Shown: positions 41,114-49,704 of the stretch, one piece after another
Numbering within the stretch: position 1 is the first letter of the stretch
How the letters are laid out: the number at the start of each line of letters is the position of its first letter
Assembly (NCBI GenBank): GCA_050485365.1
Contig: JBJHBH010000005.1
Coordinates: 1 to 64,000, forward strand
DNA: 64,000 nucleotides
Source: JARFUG01 sp050485365
Lineage (GTDB): Bacteria; Desulfobacterota; Desulfuromonadia; Desulfuromonadales; JACZKF01
Direction of reading: 5' to 3'
Position numbers and translations under genes: made by a program
The notes under the pieces: generated by a model
The model's database searches: none
What the model was told of the DNA's origin: nothing
Seen by the model: only the letters and a program-made list of their open reading frames with translations

Positions 41114-42739
41114 ATGATCCACCTCAGCAACATCAGCCGTCAGCACGGCTCTCAGATCCTCTTTCAGAACGCCTCCTTCCAGATCCTCCCCGGCACCCGC
41201 ACCGGCCTCGTCGGCCCCAACGGCGCCGGCAAGACGACGATCTTTCGCCTCATCACCGGCGAGGAAGCCGCCGACGGCGGCGAGATCGTCTGCGGCAAAA
41301 GGACCCTCATCGGCTACTTCTCGCAGGATGTCGGCGAGATGTCCGGCCGCTCGGCCCTTCAGGAGGTCATGGCCGCCTCGGCCGAGACCGTCGCCCTGGG
41401 GGAGAAGATCCGCGAGATGGAAGCCGCCATGTGCGAGCCGATGTCCGACGAGGCGATGGCCGAGCTTCTGGAGCGCTACGGCGACGCCACCGAGGCCTTC
41501 GAGCACCGCGGCGGCTACGATCTTGAGTCGCGCGCCCAGGCGGTCCTCACCGGCCTCGGCATCGGCCCCGACGCCTACGACCGTCCCGTGGAGTCGTTCA
41601 GCGGCGGGTGGAAAATGCGCATCGCCCTGGCGCGCATCCTGACCCTGAACCCAGACGTGCTGCTCCTCGACGAGCCGACCAACCACCTCGACGTCGAGTC
41701 GATCGTGTGGCTCGAGAACTGGCTCGTCTCCGAATTCAAGGGGGCGATCCTCATGACGAGCCACGACCGCGACTTCATGAATCGCATCGTCACGCGCATC
41801 GTCGAGGTCGCCAATCGCACCCTGACGACCTACGGCGGCAACTACGACTTTTACCTGCGCGAGCGCGAGATCCGCCGCGAGCAGCTCCTGGCGAGCCACC
41901 GCCGGCAGCAGGAGATGCTCGCCAAGGAGGAGGAGTTCATCGCCCGCTTCGCCGCCCGCGCCTCCCACGCCGCGCAGGTGCAGTCGCGGGTGAAGAAGCT
42001 CGAGAAGATCGAGCGCATCGAGATCCCGGCCGAGCAGAAAACGGTGCGTTTCGAGTTCGCCGAGCCGCCGCGAAGCGGCGACGACGTCGTCAAATTCGAA
42101 GGGCTCGCCAAATCGTGGTCTCTTCCCGAAGGGGGAGACAAATCGGTCTTCGGCGGGGTCTCGGGACTCATCCGGCGCGGGGAGAAGGTCGCCGTCGTCG
42201 GGGTGAACGGCGCCGGAAAGTCGACCTTCCTCAAGGTGATGGCCGGTGAGACCGAGCCGAGCGCCGGCACGGTGGCCCTCGGAGCGAACGTGAACCTCGG
42301 CTACTTCAGCCAGCAGGCGATGGACGTCCTCGACCCGAAAAAGAGCGTCTTCGAGACGGTTCACGACGTGATCCCGCAGGCGTCGATCGGGGTGGTGCGA
42401 AACCTCTGCGCCGCCTTCCTCTTCCAGGGGGATGCGGTCGACAAGCGCATCGACAAGCTCTCCGGCGGCGAGAAGAGCCGGGTCGTTCTGGCCACCCTTC
42501 TGGCGCGGCCGATCAACCTCCTCGTCCTCGACGAGCCGACCAACCACCTCGACATCCAGTCGCGCGAGATCCTTCTGGAGGCGCTGCAGAGCTTCACCGG
42601 CACCGTCGTCCTGGTGAGCCACGACCGCCACTTCCTGCGCTCGCTCGTCGGCCGCGTCTTCGAGATCGACCACGGCGAGATGCGCGCCTACGAGGGGGGG
42701 TACGACTATTATCTGGAGAAGACCGAGCGGGCGGCATGA
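41114..42739 (+). CDS. ABC-F family ATPase (translation factor type)
   Basis: 541 residues, two ABC modules and no membrane helices. Each has a Walker A (GPNGAGKTT; GVNGAGKST), a signature (FSGGWKMRIALARIL; LSGGEKSRVVLATLL) and Walker B (LLLDEPTNHLD; LVLDEPTNHLD), joined by a charged linker with RREQLLASHRRQQEMLAKEEEF and a long helix. ABC-F proteins of this kind act on ribosomes stalled in elongation; some give antibiotic resistance. There is no C-terminal coiled-coil extension, so the subfamily is nearer YbiT/YdiF than Uup. TTCGGAGTTT precedes the ATG. Confidence 0.93.
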   Translation: MIHLSNISRQHGSQILFQNASFQILPGTRTGLVGPNGAGKTTIFRLITGEEAADGGEIVCGKRTLIGYFSQDVGEMSGRSALQEVMAASAETVALGEKIREMEAAMCEPMSDEAMAELLERYGDATEAFEHRGGYDLESRAQAVLTGLGIGPDAYDRPVESFSGGWKMRIALARILTLNPDVLLLDEPTNHLDVESIVWLENWLVSEFKGAILMTSHDRDFMNRIVTRIVEVANRTLTTYGGNYDFYLREREIRREQLLASHRRQQEMLAKEEEFIARFAARASHAAQVQSRVKKLEKIERIEIPAEQKTVRFEFAEPPRSGDDVVKFEGLAKSWSLPEGGDKSVFGGVSGLIRRGEKVAVVGVNGAGKSTFLKVMAGETEPSAGTVALGANVNLGYFSQQAMDVLDPKKSVFETVHDVIPQASIGVVRNLCAAFLFQGDAVDKRIDKLSGGEKSRVVLATLLARPINLLVLDEPTNHLDIQSREILLEALQSFTGTVVLVSHDRHFLRSLVGRVFEIDHGEMRAYEGGYDYYLEKTERAA

Positions 42740-42848
42740 AAGGCAATTTTGAATATTGAATTCTGAATTTTGAATTGCACCCCTTCAAAATTCCGTTGGT
42801 CGCAGGGGGATCGGTTGTTCTGAGTCATGATATTTGCGGAGGTTCTCC

Positions 42849-43745
42849 TTGGAAAATTTCGTCCTCATCGGAATCTTCGTCCTTCTCGGCATGGTCTTTC
42901 GGCGCCTTGCCGCCTTCCCCAAGGAGACGCCGCAGGTCCTCAACATGTTCGCCCTGTACGTGTCGCTGCCGGCGGTCATTCTCCTGACCGTCCCCAGCAT
43001 CACCTTCTCGCGCGAATCTCTCGTCCCCGCCCTCACCCCCTGGGGAATGCTCGCCTTCTCCGCGGCGGCGGTTCTCATCGCCGCCCGCATCGGCAAGTGG
43101 TCGCGCTCGATCACCGGGGTGCTGCTCCTTGTCGTCCCCATCGGCAACACCTCATTCATGGGGGTGCCGATGGTCAATGCCTTCTTCGGCGCGGAGGGGA
43201 TTCCGTACCTGATCGTCTACGACCAGTTCGGCACCATGGCGATCTTCGCCACCTACGGCTCTCTCATCCTCGCCCTATACGGCCGTGAGAGCGCGGTGAA
43301 CTTCGCCGGCATCGCCCGGCGCGCCCTCCTTTTCCCCCCAACCATGGCCCTGCTCGCCGGGCTCGCCCTTCGCTCCTGGAGCTATCCGCCTCAGATGAGC
43401 GCCATCCTCGTCGGGGTCTCCGCCACCCTCACTCCCCTGGTGATGACCGCCATCGGATTCCAGATGAACTGGCGCCTCAGGCCGACGGTGCTGGCGCCGC
43501 TCGGTTTCGGCCTGGCGGTGAAGCTCCTCGTCGCGCCGATCGTCGCCCTCGTCGTCCTGCGCCTGGCCGGTCTGCACGGGCTGGCCGTCGACGTCTCGAT
43601 CTTCGAAGCCGGGATGCCCCCCATGGTCACGGCGGGAGCGCTGGCGGTGGCGGCCGGGATGGAGCCCGAGCTCGCCGTCGCCCTCGTCGGCCTCGGCATC
43701 ATCCTGGCGTTCGTCACCCTCCCGCTCCTCTACGCGCTGATCTGA
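42849..43745 (+). CDS. AEC family (auxin efflux carrier-like) transporter
   Basis: 298 residues with ten predicted membrane helices in two inverted halves, as in the AEC family; the core of the first half is PIGNTSFMGVPMVNAFFGAEG and of the second VFEAGMPPMVTAGALAVAAGM-like (ending TLPLLYALI). The TTG at 42849 is preferred because GGAGG lies 7 bp upstream; an earlier TTG is in frame at 42834. The substrate is unknown (malate/malonate in some bacterial members). The 109-bp gap before it contains short TTGAATT-type low-complexity repeats. Confidence 0.88.
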   Translation: MENFVLIGIFVLLGMVFRRLAAFPKETPQVLNMFALYVSLPAVILLTVPSITFSRESLVPALTPWGMLAFSAAAVLIAARIGKWSRSITGVLLLVVPIGNTSFMGVPMVNAFFGAEGIPYLIVYDQFGTMAIFATYGSLILALYGRESAVNFAGIARRALLFPPTMALLAGLALRSWSYPPQMSAILVGVSATLTPLVMTAIGFQMNWRLRPTVLAPLGFGLAVKLLVAPIVALVVLRLAGLHGLAVDVSIFEAGMPPMVTAGALAVAAGMEPELAVALVGLGIILAFVTLPLLYALI

Positions 43746-43791
43746 TGCCCCGCACGGCGAATCGTGCCTTCTGATTCCGGACGGATGGCGC

Positions 43792-43820
43792 TTGACACAG
43801 AGCGCCCCTACCTGTTAACG
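43792..43820 (+). promoter_or_regulatory. Candidate promoter upstream of the rhlE leader terminator
   Basis: A perfect TTGACA at 43792-43797 with only weak -10 candidates near 43814-43820 (TTAACG or GTTAAC). If used, its transcript would cross the hairpin at 43868 before reaching rhlE. Confidence 0.3.
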
Positions 43821-43867
43821 TTTGTTATTATTCAAGCCGTTCCCGGAATAGAAGACGAAAATCTCGC

Positions 43868-43896
43868 AGGCCCCGGAAATGTATCCGGGGCCTTTT
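43868..43896 (+). terminator. Terminator-type hairpin in the rhlE leader
   Basis: AGGCCCCGG/CCGGGGCCT with loop AAATGTAT, followed by TTTTT. It lies 123 bp after the AEC gene and 37 bp before the helicase start. It may end the AEC transcript or act as an attenuator of the helicase gene. Confidence 0.8.
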
Positions 43897-43932
43897 TAGT
43901 GCAGGGAGCGCAGAAAGAAGAGAAAGAAACAG

Positions 43933-45237
43933 ATGGATTTTACTGCATTCAACCTCCACCCCGACGTCGCCGCCGGAATCAAAGCCGCCGGTTACAGCGC
44001 CCCGACACCGATTCAGTCGCAGGCGATTCCGCCCGTTCTGCAGGGGCGCGATGTCATGGGTCTGGCGCAGACGGGAACCGGCAAGACCGCCGCCTTCGCC
44101 CTGCCGATCCTTCACCGCCTCATGCAGGGGGGGCGCGGCCAGGTGCGCGCCCTCGTCGTCGCACCGACCCGGGAGCTGGCCGAGCAGATCCACGAAGCGT
44201 TCGGGACCCTCGGCCGCGCCGCCCGGGTCCGCAGCCTCACCCTCTACGGCGGAGTGAGCTTCAACCCGCAGGCAGACAAGCTCAAGAAGGGGGTCGACGT
44301 CGTCGTCGCCTGCCCGGGTCGCCTCCTCGACCACATCGGCCAGGGGACCATCGATCTGTCGCGCCTGGAAGTCCTCGTCCTGGATGAGGCGGACCAGATG
44401 TTCGACATGGGCTTTTTCCCGGCGATCCGAAAAATCCTCAGCCACCTTCCGCGCAAGCGCCAGACTCTCCTCTTCTCGGCCACCATGCCGCAGGAGATCC
44501 GCACTCTGGCCGCCGATGTCCTCAGAGATCCGCAGACGGTGCAGGTAGGGACGGTCGCCCCGGCGGCCACCGTCAGTCACGCCCTCTACCCGGTGGAACA
44601 GCACCTCAAGACGCCGCTGCTGATGGAGCTTCTGAAGCACACCGACACCGAATCGGTCCTCGTCTTCACCCGCACCAAGCATCGGGCCAAGCGCCTCGGC
44701 GAGCAGCTCGCCAAGGCGGGGCACCGGGCGGCGTCGCTGCAGGGGAACCTCTCCCAGAACAGGCGCCAGGCGGCCCTCGACGGCTTCCGCAAGGGGGACT
44801 TCCAGATCCTGGTGGCGACCGACATCGCGGCCCGGGGGATCGACGTCTCGCAGGTCTCGCACGTCATCAATTACGACATCCCGGACACTCCCGAGGCGTA
44901 CATCCACCGCATCGGGCGCACCGGCCGCGCCGCCCGCAGCGGCGACGCATTCACCCTCGTCAGCGGCGAGGATGCGGCCATGGTGCGCACCATCGAGCGT
45001 GTTCTCGGCTCCTCGCTGGAGCAGCGCAAGGTGCAGGGATTCGATTACCGCGCCCCCGCCCCCGAGAAGACGGCTCAACCCGCACGCTCCGCCCGCCCGG
45101 CCCGTCCGGCACAGGACCGCACCCGGGCGCCCAAGAAGGACGCCTCCGCGGCGGCGCGCCCCGAAGCGCCCCGGCGCAGACGACGCAAGGCCCCCGCCAG
45201 AGCCGCCGCTCCGGCGCTCCCGTCAGGAGGACGGTAG
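43933..45237 (+). CDS. rhlE: DEAD-box ATP-dependent RNA helicase (RhlE type)
   Basis: 434 residues. The helicase core has the Q motif around FHPDVAAGIKAAGYSAPTPIQ, Walker A (AQTGTGKTAA), DEAD variant VLDEADQMFDMG, SATMPQEI, and in the second RecA domain VATDIAARGIDVSQVSHVINYD and HRIGRTGRAARSG. The C-terminal tail (about 370-434) is Arg-, Ala- and Pro-rich and basic, suited to RNA binding, as in RhlE. AAAGAAACAG precedes the ATG. A terminator-like hairpin in the leader suggests regulated expression, common for helicases induced by cold or RNA stress. Confidence 0.93.
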   Translation: MDFTAFNLHPDVAAGIKAAGYSAPTPIQSQAIPPVLQGRDVMGLAQTGTGKTAAFALPILHRLMQGGRGQVRALVVAPTRELAEQIHEAFGTLGRAARVRSLTLYGGVSFNPQADKLKKGVDVVVACPGRLLDHIGQGTIDLSRLEVLVLDEADQMFDMGFFPAIRKILSHLPRKRQTLLFSATMPQEIRTLAADVLRDPQTVQVGTVAPAATVSHALYPVEQHLKTPLLMELLKHTDTESVLVFTRTKHRAKRLGEQLAKAGHRAASLQGNLSQNRRQAALDGFRKGDFQILVATDIAARGIDVSQVSHVINYDIPDTPEAYIHRIGRTGRAARSGDAFTLVSGEDAAMVRTIERVLGSSLEQRKVQGFDYRAPAPEKTAQPARSARPARPAQDRTRAPKKDASAAARPEAPRRRRRKAPARAAAPALPSGGR

Positions 45238-45270
45238 GATCCGGAGGGTGCAGGTGCCTGTCCCAGAGCG

Positions 45271-45360
45271 ATCCCCCCATTTAAAAAGCGGGGGCCGGGG
45301 GATTTCTCGCTACAACAGGCAAATCCCCCTCAATTCCCCTTTGCCAAAGGGGGACTTCAG
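45271..45360. repeat. CCCCCTTTG-CAAAGGGGG type intergenic repeat
   Basis: ATCCCCCC...AAAGCGGGGG...GGGGATTT is followed by AAATCCCCCTCAATTCCCCT and TTGCCAAAGGGGGACTTCAG. This CCCTTTGCCAAAGGG hairpin is of a kind dispersed in many bacteria. It lies in the gap between rhlE and the CvfB-like gene, so it is probably inert or a processing signal. Only one copy is seen here. Confidence 0.7.
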
Positions 45361-45422
45361 ATCTCACTGCGAGACGGAACCGGTACAATCGTCTACCGAC
45401 CTCCCATCCAAGGAGCATCCCC

Positions 45423-46253
45423 ATGCCCGACATCGGCACAATCGTCACCCTCACCGTCGAGCGGGTCGACGACCGCGGCATCTGGCTGCGCAGCGACGAT
45501 GAACCGATCCTGCTGTCGCGCCGCGACGCGGCTTCGGCCGTCCAGCCCGGCGAAGAGCTCAGCGTCTTTTTGTTTCGCGACGGCAGCGGCCAGATCCGCG
45601 CCACCCTCAAGCACCCCCATGCCCAGGTCGGGGAGTTCGCCGTCATGGCGGTCCGCACGCTTGGACCTCACGGCGCCTTCCTCGACTGGGGGGTCGAAAA
45701 GGACCTCCTCGTCCCCTTCCGGCACCAGCCCGAAAAAATGGCCGAGGGGCGCAGCTACCTGGTGCGCGTCGCCGTCGACCGCGAGGGGCGCCCCTTCGCC
45801 ACCGCCCGCATTGAGGACTACCTGGAGCCGCGCGCCGAAGGGCTCAGCGAGGGGGATGAAGTCACTGTGACGATCTGGCAGTTCACCGATCTGGGCGCCA
45901 AGGTCATCGTCGAGCACCGCTTCGGCGGCCTCCTGTACCGCGACGAGCTGCACCCCAGACTTCGCCCCGGCGCCCGCCTCACCGGCTACGTCAAGCGCCT
46001 GCGCGACGACGGCAAGATCGACGTCACCCTGCGCAAGATCGGCGCCAAGGGGGCCGAGGAGGCCAGAGACGTCGTCTTGGCCACCCTCAAGAAGAGCCCC
46101 GAGGGATTTCTCCCCCTGCACGACGACAGCTCCCCCGAGCAGATCCGAAGAACACTCGGGCTCAGCAAAAAGGCGTTCAAAAAAGCGGTCGGGGGGCTCT
46201 ACAAGGGGGGGATGGTCGAGCTGACCAGCGGGGGGGTGCGGCTGAAGAAATAG
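45423..46253 (+). CDS. CvfB-like S1-domain RNA-binding protein
   Basis: 276 residues. It has tandem S1-type beta barrels (about 1-60, 65-125 and 135-205, including MAVRTLGPHGAFLDWGVEKDLLVPF and GARLTGYVKRLRDDGKIDVTLR) and a C-terminal winged-helix part (LKKSPEGFLPLHDDSSPEQIRRTLGLSKKAFKKAVGGLYK in pieces). The family includes CvfB of staphylococci, which binds RNA and affects virulence gene expression. AAGGAGCATCCCC precedes the ATG. No partners adjoin. Confidence 0.9.
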   Translation: MPDIGTIVTLTVERVDDRGIWLRSDDEPILLSRRDAASAVQPGEELSVFLFRDGSGQIRATLKHPHAQVGEFAVMAVRTLGPHGAFLDWGVEKDLLVPFRHQPEKMAEGRSYLVRVAVDREGRPFATARIEDYLEPRAEGLSEGDEVTVTIWQFTDLGAKVIVEHRFGGLLYRDELHPRLRPGARLTGYVKRLRDDGKIDVTLRKIGAKGAEEARDVVLATLKKSPEGFLPLHDDSSPEQIRRTLGLSKKAFKKAVGGLYKGGMVELTSGGVRLKK

Positions 46254-46271
46254 CCTGGGATGAAGAGGCGC

Positions 46272-46299
46272 TTGCACAGGGTTTTGATTATGTTATAAC
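46272..46299 (+). promoter_or_regulatory. Promoter of the zinc operon
   Basis: TTGCAC at 46272-46277, a 16-bp spacer and TATAAC at 46294-46299 (5 of 6). The -10 element sits inside the Zur-like palindrome, so bound Zur would block RNA polymerase. Confidence 0.7.
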
Positions 46300-46303
46300 A
46301 TAA
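46288..46303. promoter_or_regulatory. Zur-like operator (perfect 16-bp palindrome)
   Basis: TTATGTTATAACATAA is a perfect palindrome that matches the core of proteobacterial Zur boxes (GTTATAxTATAAC type). It overlaps the -10 element of the promoter and lies 27 bp before the first gene of a five-gene zinc-related operon, the expected place for zinc-dependent repression. Confidence 0.82.
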
Positions 46304-46329
46304 CAACTCCTTTTGCCTGAGCCTCTGCG

Positions 46330-46707
46330 ATGCCGCATCTCACATCGAAAAGAGCCCCTTCGCCCCGCTCCCAGCGCGCCCCTTCTCCCGATTCCCGAGC
46401 CGCAGGGCGCCTCAGGGCCGCCTTCGTCCTGTGGACGGCCGTCTCCTTTTTCGGCCTTTACCTCCTCGCCTTCGTCCCCCACGATCACGGTTGCGCCGCC
46501 GACTCCGACTGTACGGCCGCCGACACGGCCGCCGACTGCTCCCTGTGCCACGTGGCGGCGCATCAGCCCGTTTCCGCGCCCCAACTCATCGTCCTCACAA
46601 AGGCGCTGGAGTCGACCGCGCCCCGATCCGACACATCCTCGCTTCTGGAGGCGCCCCCCGCTGCGCGCTATCGCCTCCCCCTTCTGCGCGCCCCGCCCGC
46701 CGCATAG
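46330..46707 (+). CDS. Small membrane protein with Cys/His-rich metal-site motif (DUF2946-like)
   Basis: 125 residues. An N-terminal basic, Pro/Ser-rich stretch, one hydrophobic segment (FVLWTAVSFFGLYLLAFVP, about 32-50), then HDHGCAADSDC and CSLCHVAAHQP. Similar short proteins with HDxxCxxC...CxxCH motifs (DUF2946 type) occur next to metal transport genes. As the first gene behind the Zur box it may handle zinc in the periplasm. The N-terminus has no clear cleavable signal and the start codon is not certain. Confidence 0.55.
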   Translation: MPHLTSKRAPSPRSQRAPSPDSRAAGRLRAAFVLWTAVSFFGLYLLAFVPHDHGCAADSDCTAADTAADCSLCHVAAHQPVSAPQLIVLTKALESTAPRSDTSSLLEAPPAARYRLPLLRAPPAA

Positions 46708-46814
46708 AGCACTTCTTCCGCAATCATTCCCTTTTACAATCGCTCGAATTCGCGCAGGACCCCTGCTCTGCGTCGAGATGTATTTTTTTATTCAAAACAG
46801 GAAGGACTCTATTC

Positions 46815-48152
46815 ATGCATACCGGCAAGATTCTGGCGGGCGCCGTCGCGGCGCTCTGTTTGGCCTTCGCAGCGTCCCCGACAATGGCTCAACCAACGGA
46901 GCGGCTCCAGGCAGAAGAAGGCCTTAAACCTTTTTCGATCCTCGGCAGTTCCCGACAGGTCACCTCGGGCACCGCCTTCAATCCGGCGATTTCGGTGATC
47001 CTGGACGGCAGGTATTTTTATGACGACAGTCGCGGCGATTATGCCGACGCCATCGAACACGTGCGCGGATTCATCAATCCCCACGGGCATGACGACCACG
47101 GCCACAGCGAATTTGAGCGGGGCTTCAACCTGGGTGCCACGGAGGTCGTCTTCAGCGCGTCCGTCGACACCTATTTCGATGGCGTTCTCGTCTTGGATGT
47201 CGATGAGCACGGGATCGAGATCGAGGAAGCCTACGCCGTGACCCGCCGCCTCCCGGCGGGGCTCCAGCTCAAGTTCGGCAAATTCTTCTCAGGGATCGGC
47301 TATATCAATGCCCAGCATACCCACGAGTGGGATTTTGCCGACCGCCCCCTGCCGAATCTTCTGATCTTCGGCGACCATGGGCTGAACGAAAAGGGGATTC
47401 AATTGACCTGGCTCCCCCCGTTGCCGGTCTACACGCTGCTCGGCGTTGAAATCCTTCAGGGGGAAAACGAGGGGATGGCGAATTTCGAAGGCGCGCGCTC
47501 TTACGACATCGGCCCGGGTGCCCGCGACAGGAGCGGCCCCCGCATGTGGACCGCCTTCGGCAAGGTCTCTCCGAACCTCGGGTATAATCATACGCTGCAG
47601 GCCGGACTCTTCGGCGGGGGATCGCGACTGCATCAGAACCTCCACGGAAGCCGCGGCGAAGAGGGGACGACCTGGTTCGCAGGGACCGACTGGGTCTACC
47701 TCTACGATCGCGGTAGAGCGTACGGGCACGGCACCCTCAAGCTGCAGGGCGAATACATCTACCGGGTAAGGGATCTCGATGTGGTCGGCGTGCGTGCCGA
47801 CAGCCTCGCAACACATCCCCTGGGCGAAACGCGCAAGGACCGCCAGGATGCCCTTTACCTGCAGGCGGTCTACGGCTTCGCGCCGCGCTGGAAGGCGGGG
47901 CTGCGCTATGAAATCGCCGGCATCACCAACAATCCGGGACAACGATCGAATCTGCCTGCCGACGTCGACTGGGCTTCCAGCTCCCGCTATACCGCCAATG
48001 TCGCCTGGATGCCCACCGAGTTTTCGCGTCTGCGCCTGCAGTACGGCCATGCGCGATTGGCGAGCGACAACGCAGGCGGCCGGGAGTCCTTCAACACCGT
48101 CATCCTGCAGTACGAGATGTCGCTCGGCGTTCACGGTGCCCACAGGTTTTAA
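46815..48152 (+). CDS. His-rich outer-membrane beta-barrel protein of the zinc operon
   Basis: 445 residues. A signal peptide (ILAGAVAALCLAFAASPTMA) is followed by a beta-rich barrel ending in phenylalanine (GVHGAHRF), a usual mark of outer-membrane proteins. A loop near residues 85-100 is PHGHDDHGHSEF, suited to metal capture, and other loops are rich in His and Asp. There is no TonB box or plug domain seen, so it resembles a porin or zinc-regulated outer-membrane protein rather than ZnuD. CAGGAAGGA precedes the ATG at 46815. It sits between the small membrane protein and the ZnuA-like gene. Confidence 0.82.
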   Translation: MHTGKILAGAVAALCLAFAASPTMAQPTERLQAEEGLKPFSILGSSRQVTSGTAFNPAISVILDGRYFYDDSRGDYADAIEHVRGFINPHGHDDHGHSEFERGFNLGATEVVFSASVDTYFDGVLVLDVDEHGIEIEEAYAVTRRLPAGLQLKFGKFFSGIGYINAQHTHEWDFADRPLPNLLIFGDHGLNEKGIQLTWLPPLPVYTLLGVEILQGENEGMANFEGARSYDIGPGARDRSGPRMWTAFGKVSPNLGYNHTLQAGLFGGGSRLHQNLHGSRGEEGTTWFAGTDWVYLYDRGRAYGHGTLKLQGEYIYRVRDLDVVGVRADSLATHPLGETRKDRQDALYLQAVYGFAPRWKAGLRYEIAGITNNPGQRSNLPADVDWASSSRYTANVAWMPTEFSRLRLQYGHARLASDNAGGRESFNTVILQYEMSLGVHGAHRF

Positions 48153-48217
48153 ATTTTCACGCGACGCGGGAAGGGGAGGCAATGGCCTCCCTTTCTCCTT
48201 TCAGGAGAGAGGTCACC

Positions 48218-49132
48218 ATGTACAGAATATTTCGTACTGCTGTGCTGCTGGCGCTGGCGGTACTTGTCATGCTCCCCCTCGGCGCCGTTGCCGCCTTCGC
48301 AAAGACTCAGGTCGTCGCCACGACCACCTCCATGGGGATGCTCGCCCGCACCCTCGGAGGGGACGCCGTGCGCGTCATCACCCTGGTCCCCCCGGATCGC
48401 GACGCCCACTACCTGGTTGCGCGTCCCAGCATGATGATGGAGCTTCGCCGCGCGGACCTGCTGGTCGCCGTCGGCGCCGAGCTCGAGGTGGGATGGCTCC
48501 CCGCGGCTATCCAGGGATCGGCCAATCCCCGCATCGCCCCGGGTCGCCCCGGCTACTTCGAGGCCGCGGCGCAGGTCTCCCTCATCGACGCAGGCGGCCC
48601 CGCCGACCGCTCCCTGGGGGACGTCCATCCGGCCGGAAATCCCCACGTCAACATGGACCCTGTCCGCTTCGTCGAGGTCGCCCGCGCCCTGGCGAAGCGC
48701 CTGGCGTCGATGCAGCCGGCGGCCGCCGAGCGCATCCAGGCCAACGCCGATGAGCTCGCCCGCAAGGTGGAGCAGAGGCTCCCCCAATGGCGCGCCCAGG
48801 TCGAAGGGGCTCCCGGCGTCGTCCTCTTTCACAAAGACGCCAACTACCTCATGGAGCTTCTGGGGGTGGCGATCCTCGGCTATATCGAACCGCTCCCCGG
48901 CATCCCGCCGACGGCCCGGCATCTTCAGGGTCTGGTCAGCGAGTTGCAGGGGCGAAAGGGGGTTGTGCTCCACGCCAATTACCAGCCCTCTCAGGGGCCC
49001 GACTTCGTCGCCCGCACCCTCGGATGGCCGGTGGCCTCGCTCCCCATCGAGCCTCCCCTCAACGCAAGCGCCGACGACTACCTGAAGCTGATCGACAGCT
49101 GGGTCGAGGCGATCGCCCGAGGAAAAGAATAA
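48218..49132 (+). CDS. znuA: Zinc-type metal ABC transporter solute-binding protein (ZnuA-like)
   Basis: 304 residues with a signal peptide (LLALAVLVMLPLGAVAAFA). TroA-like family features include the first His ligand in DRDAHYLVARPSMM, the second region DVHPAGNPHVNMDP, HKDANYLMELLG and HANYQPSQGPDF for the remaining ligands. The His-rich loop common in ZnuA is absent. The ATG at 48218 follows CAGGAGAGAGG; an upstream start is less likely. Its stop overlaps the start of the ATPase gene (TAATG). The operon and the Zur box point to zinc, though manganese or iron are alternatives. Confidence 0.88.
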   Translation: MYRIFRTAVLLALAVLVMLPLGAVAAFAKTQVVATTTSMGMLARTLGGDAVRVITLVPPDRDAHYLVARPSMMMELRRADLLVAVGAELEVGWLPAAIQGSANPRIAPGRPGYFEAAAQVSLIDAGGPADRSLGDVHPAGNPHVNMDPVRFVEVARALAKRLASMQPAAAERIQANADELARKVEQRLPQWRAQVEGAPGVVLFHKDANYLMELLGVAILGYIEPLPGIPPTARHLQGLVSELQGRKGVVLHANYQPSQGPDFVARTLGWPVASLPIEPPLNASADDYLKLIDSWVEAIARGKE

Positions 49133-49704
49133 TGAACCATCAGTCTCCGCTTCTCGAATGCCGGGAACTGACTGCAGGATACGCGGGGCCGGTCGTCGGC
49201 CCCGCCACCTTCGCCCTGCACGCCGGGGAGGTGGTCGGTCTGCACGGCAAGAACGGCTCCGGGAAATCGACGCTGATGGGGGCGTTGACCGGCGCGACGC
49301 GCATCTTCTCCGGCGAAGTGCGACGAAGTCCCGGTCTGCGCATCGCCCATCACCGGCAAAAGCCCGAGCGCCCCGGGCAGCTCCCCCTCACGGGGGCCGA
49401 GCTGCTGAAGCTGACGGAAGCCCCGCCGCAGGAGGTTCCCGACTTTTTGCAGGATCTCCTCTCAGTGCGTCTCGATCGCCTGAGCGGCGGGCAATTCCAG
49501 CTGATCCAGACATGGTCCTGCCTCGGAAGCCCCGCCCATCTCGTTCTTCTCGATGAGCCGACCAACAATCTCGATCAGGCCGCCATGGGGGCTCTGTCGC
49601 AGATGCTGCGCCGTGGCGCCGAGCGCCGGGCGGTTTTGCTGGTCAGTCACGAACGCGAATTTCTCGAAGCGGCCTGCAACCGCGTGATCAGGCTATCGGC
49701 ATGA
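49132..49704 (+). CDS. znuC: Metal ABC transporter ATPase (ZnuC-like, short)
   Basis: 190 residues. Walker A is GKNGSGKST, the signature is LSGGQFQLIQTW, and Walker B is LLDEPTNNLD with the H-loop LVSHE. It is shorter than the usual 230-250 residues, lacking part of the helical domain and the C-terminal extension, but the core motifs are intact. It starts one base before the znuA-like stop ends and overlaps the permease gene by 4 bp (ATGA), so all three are translated together. Confidence 0.9.
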   Translation: MNHQSPLLECRELTAGYAGPVVGPATFALHAGEVVGLHGKNGSGKSTLMGALTGATRIFSGEVRRSPGLRIAHHRQKPERPGQLPLTGAELLKLTEAPPQEVPDFLQDLLSVRLDRLSGGQFQLIQTWSCLGSPAHLVLLDEPTNNLDQAAMGALSQMLRRGAERRAVLLVSHEREFLEAACNRVIRLSA

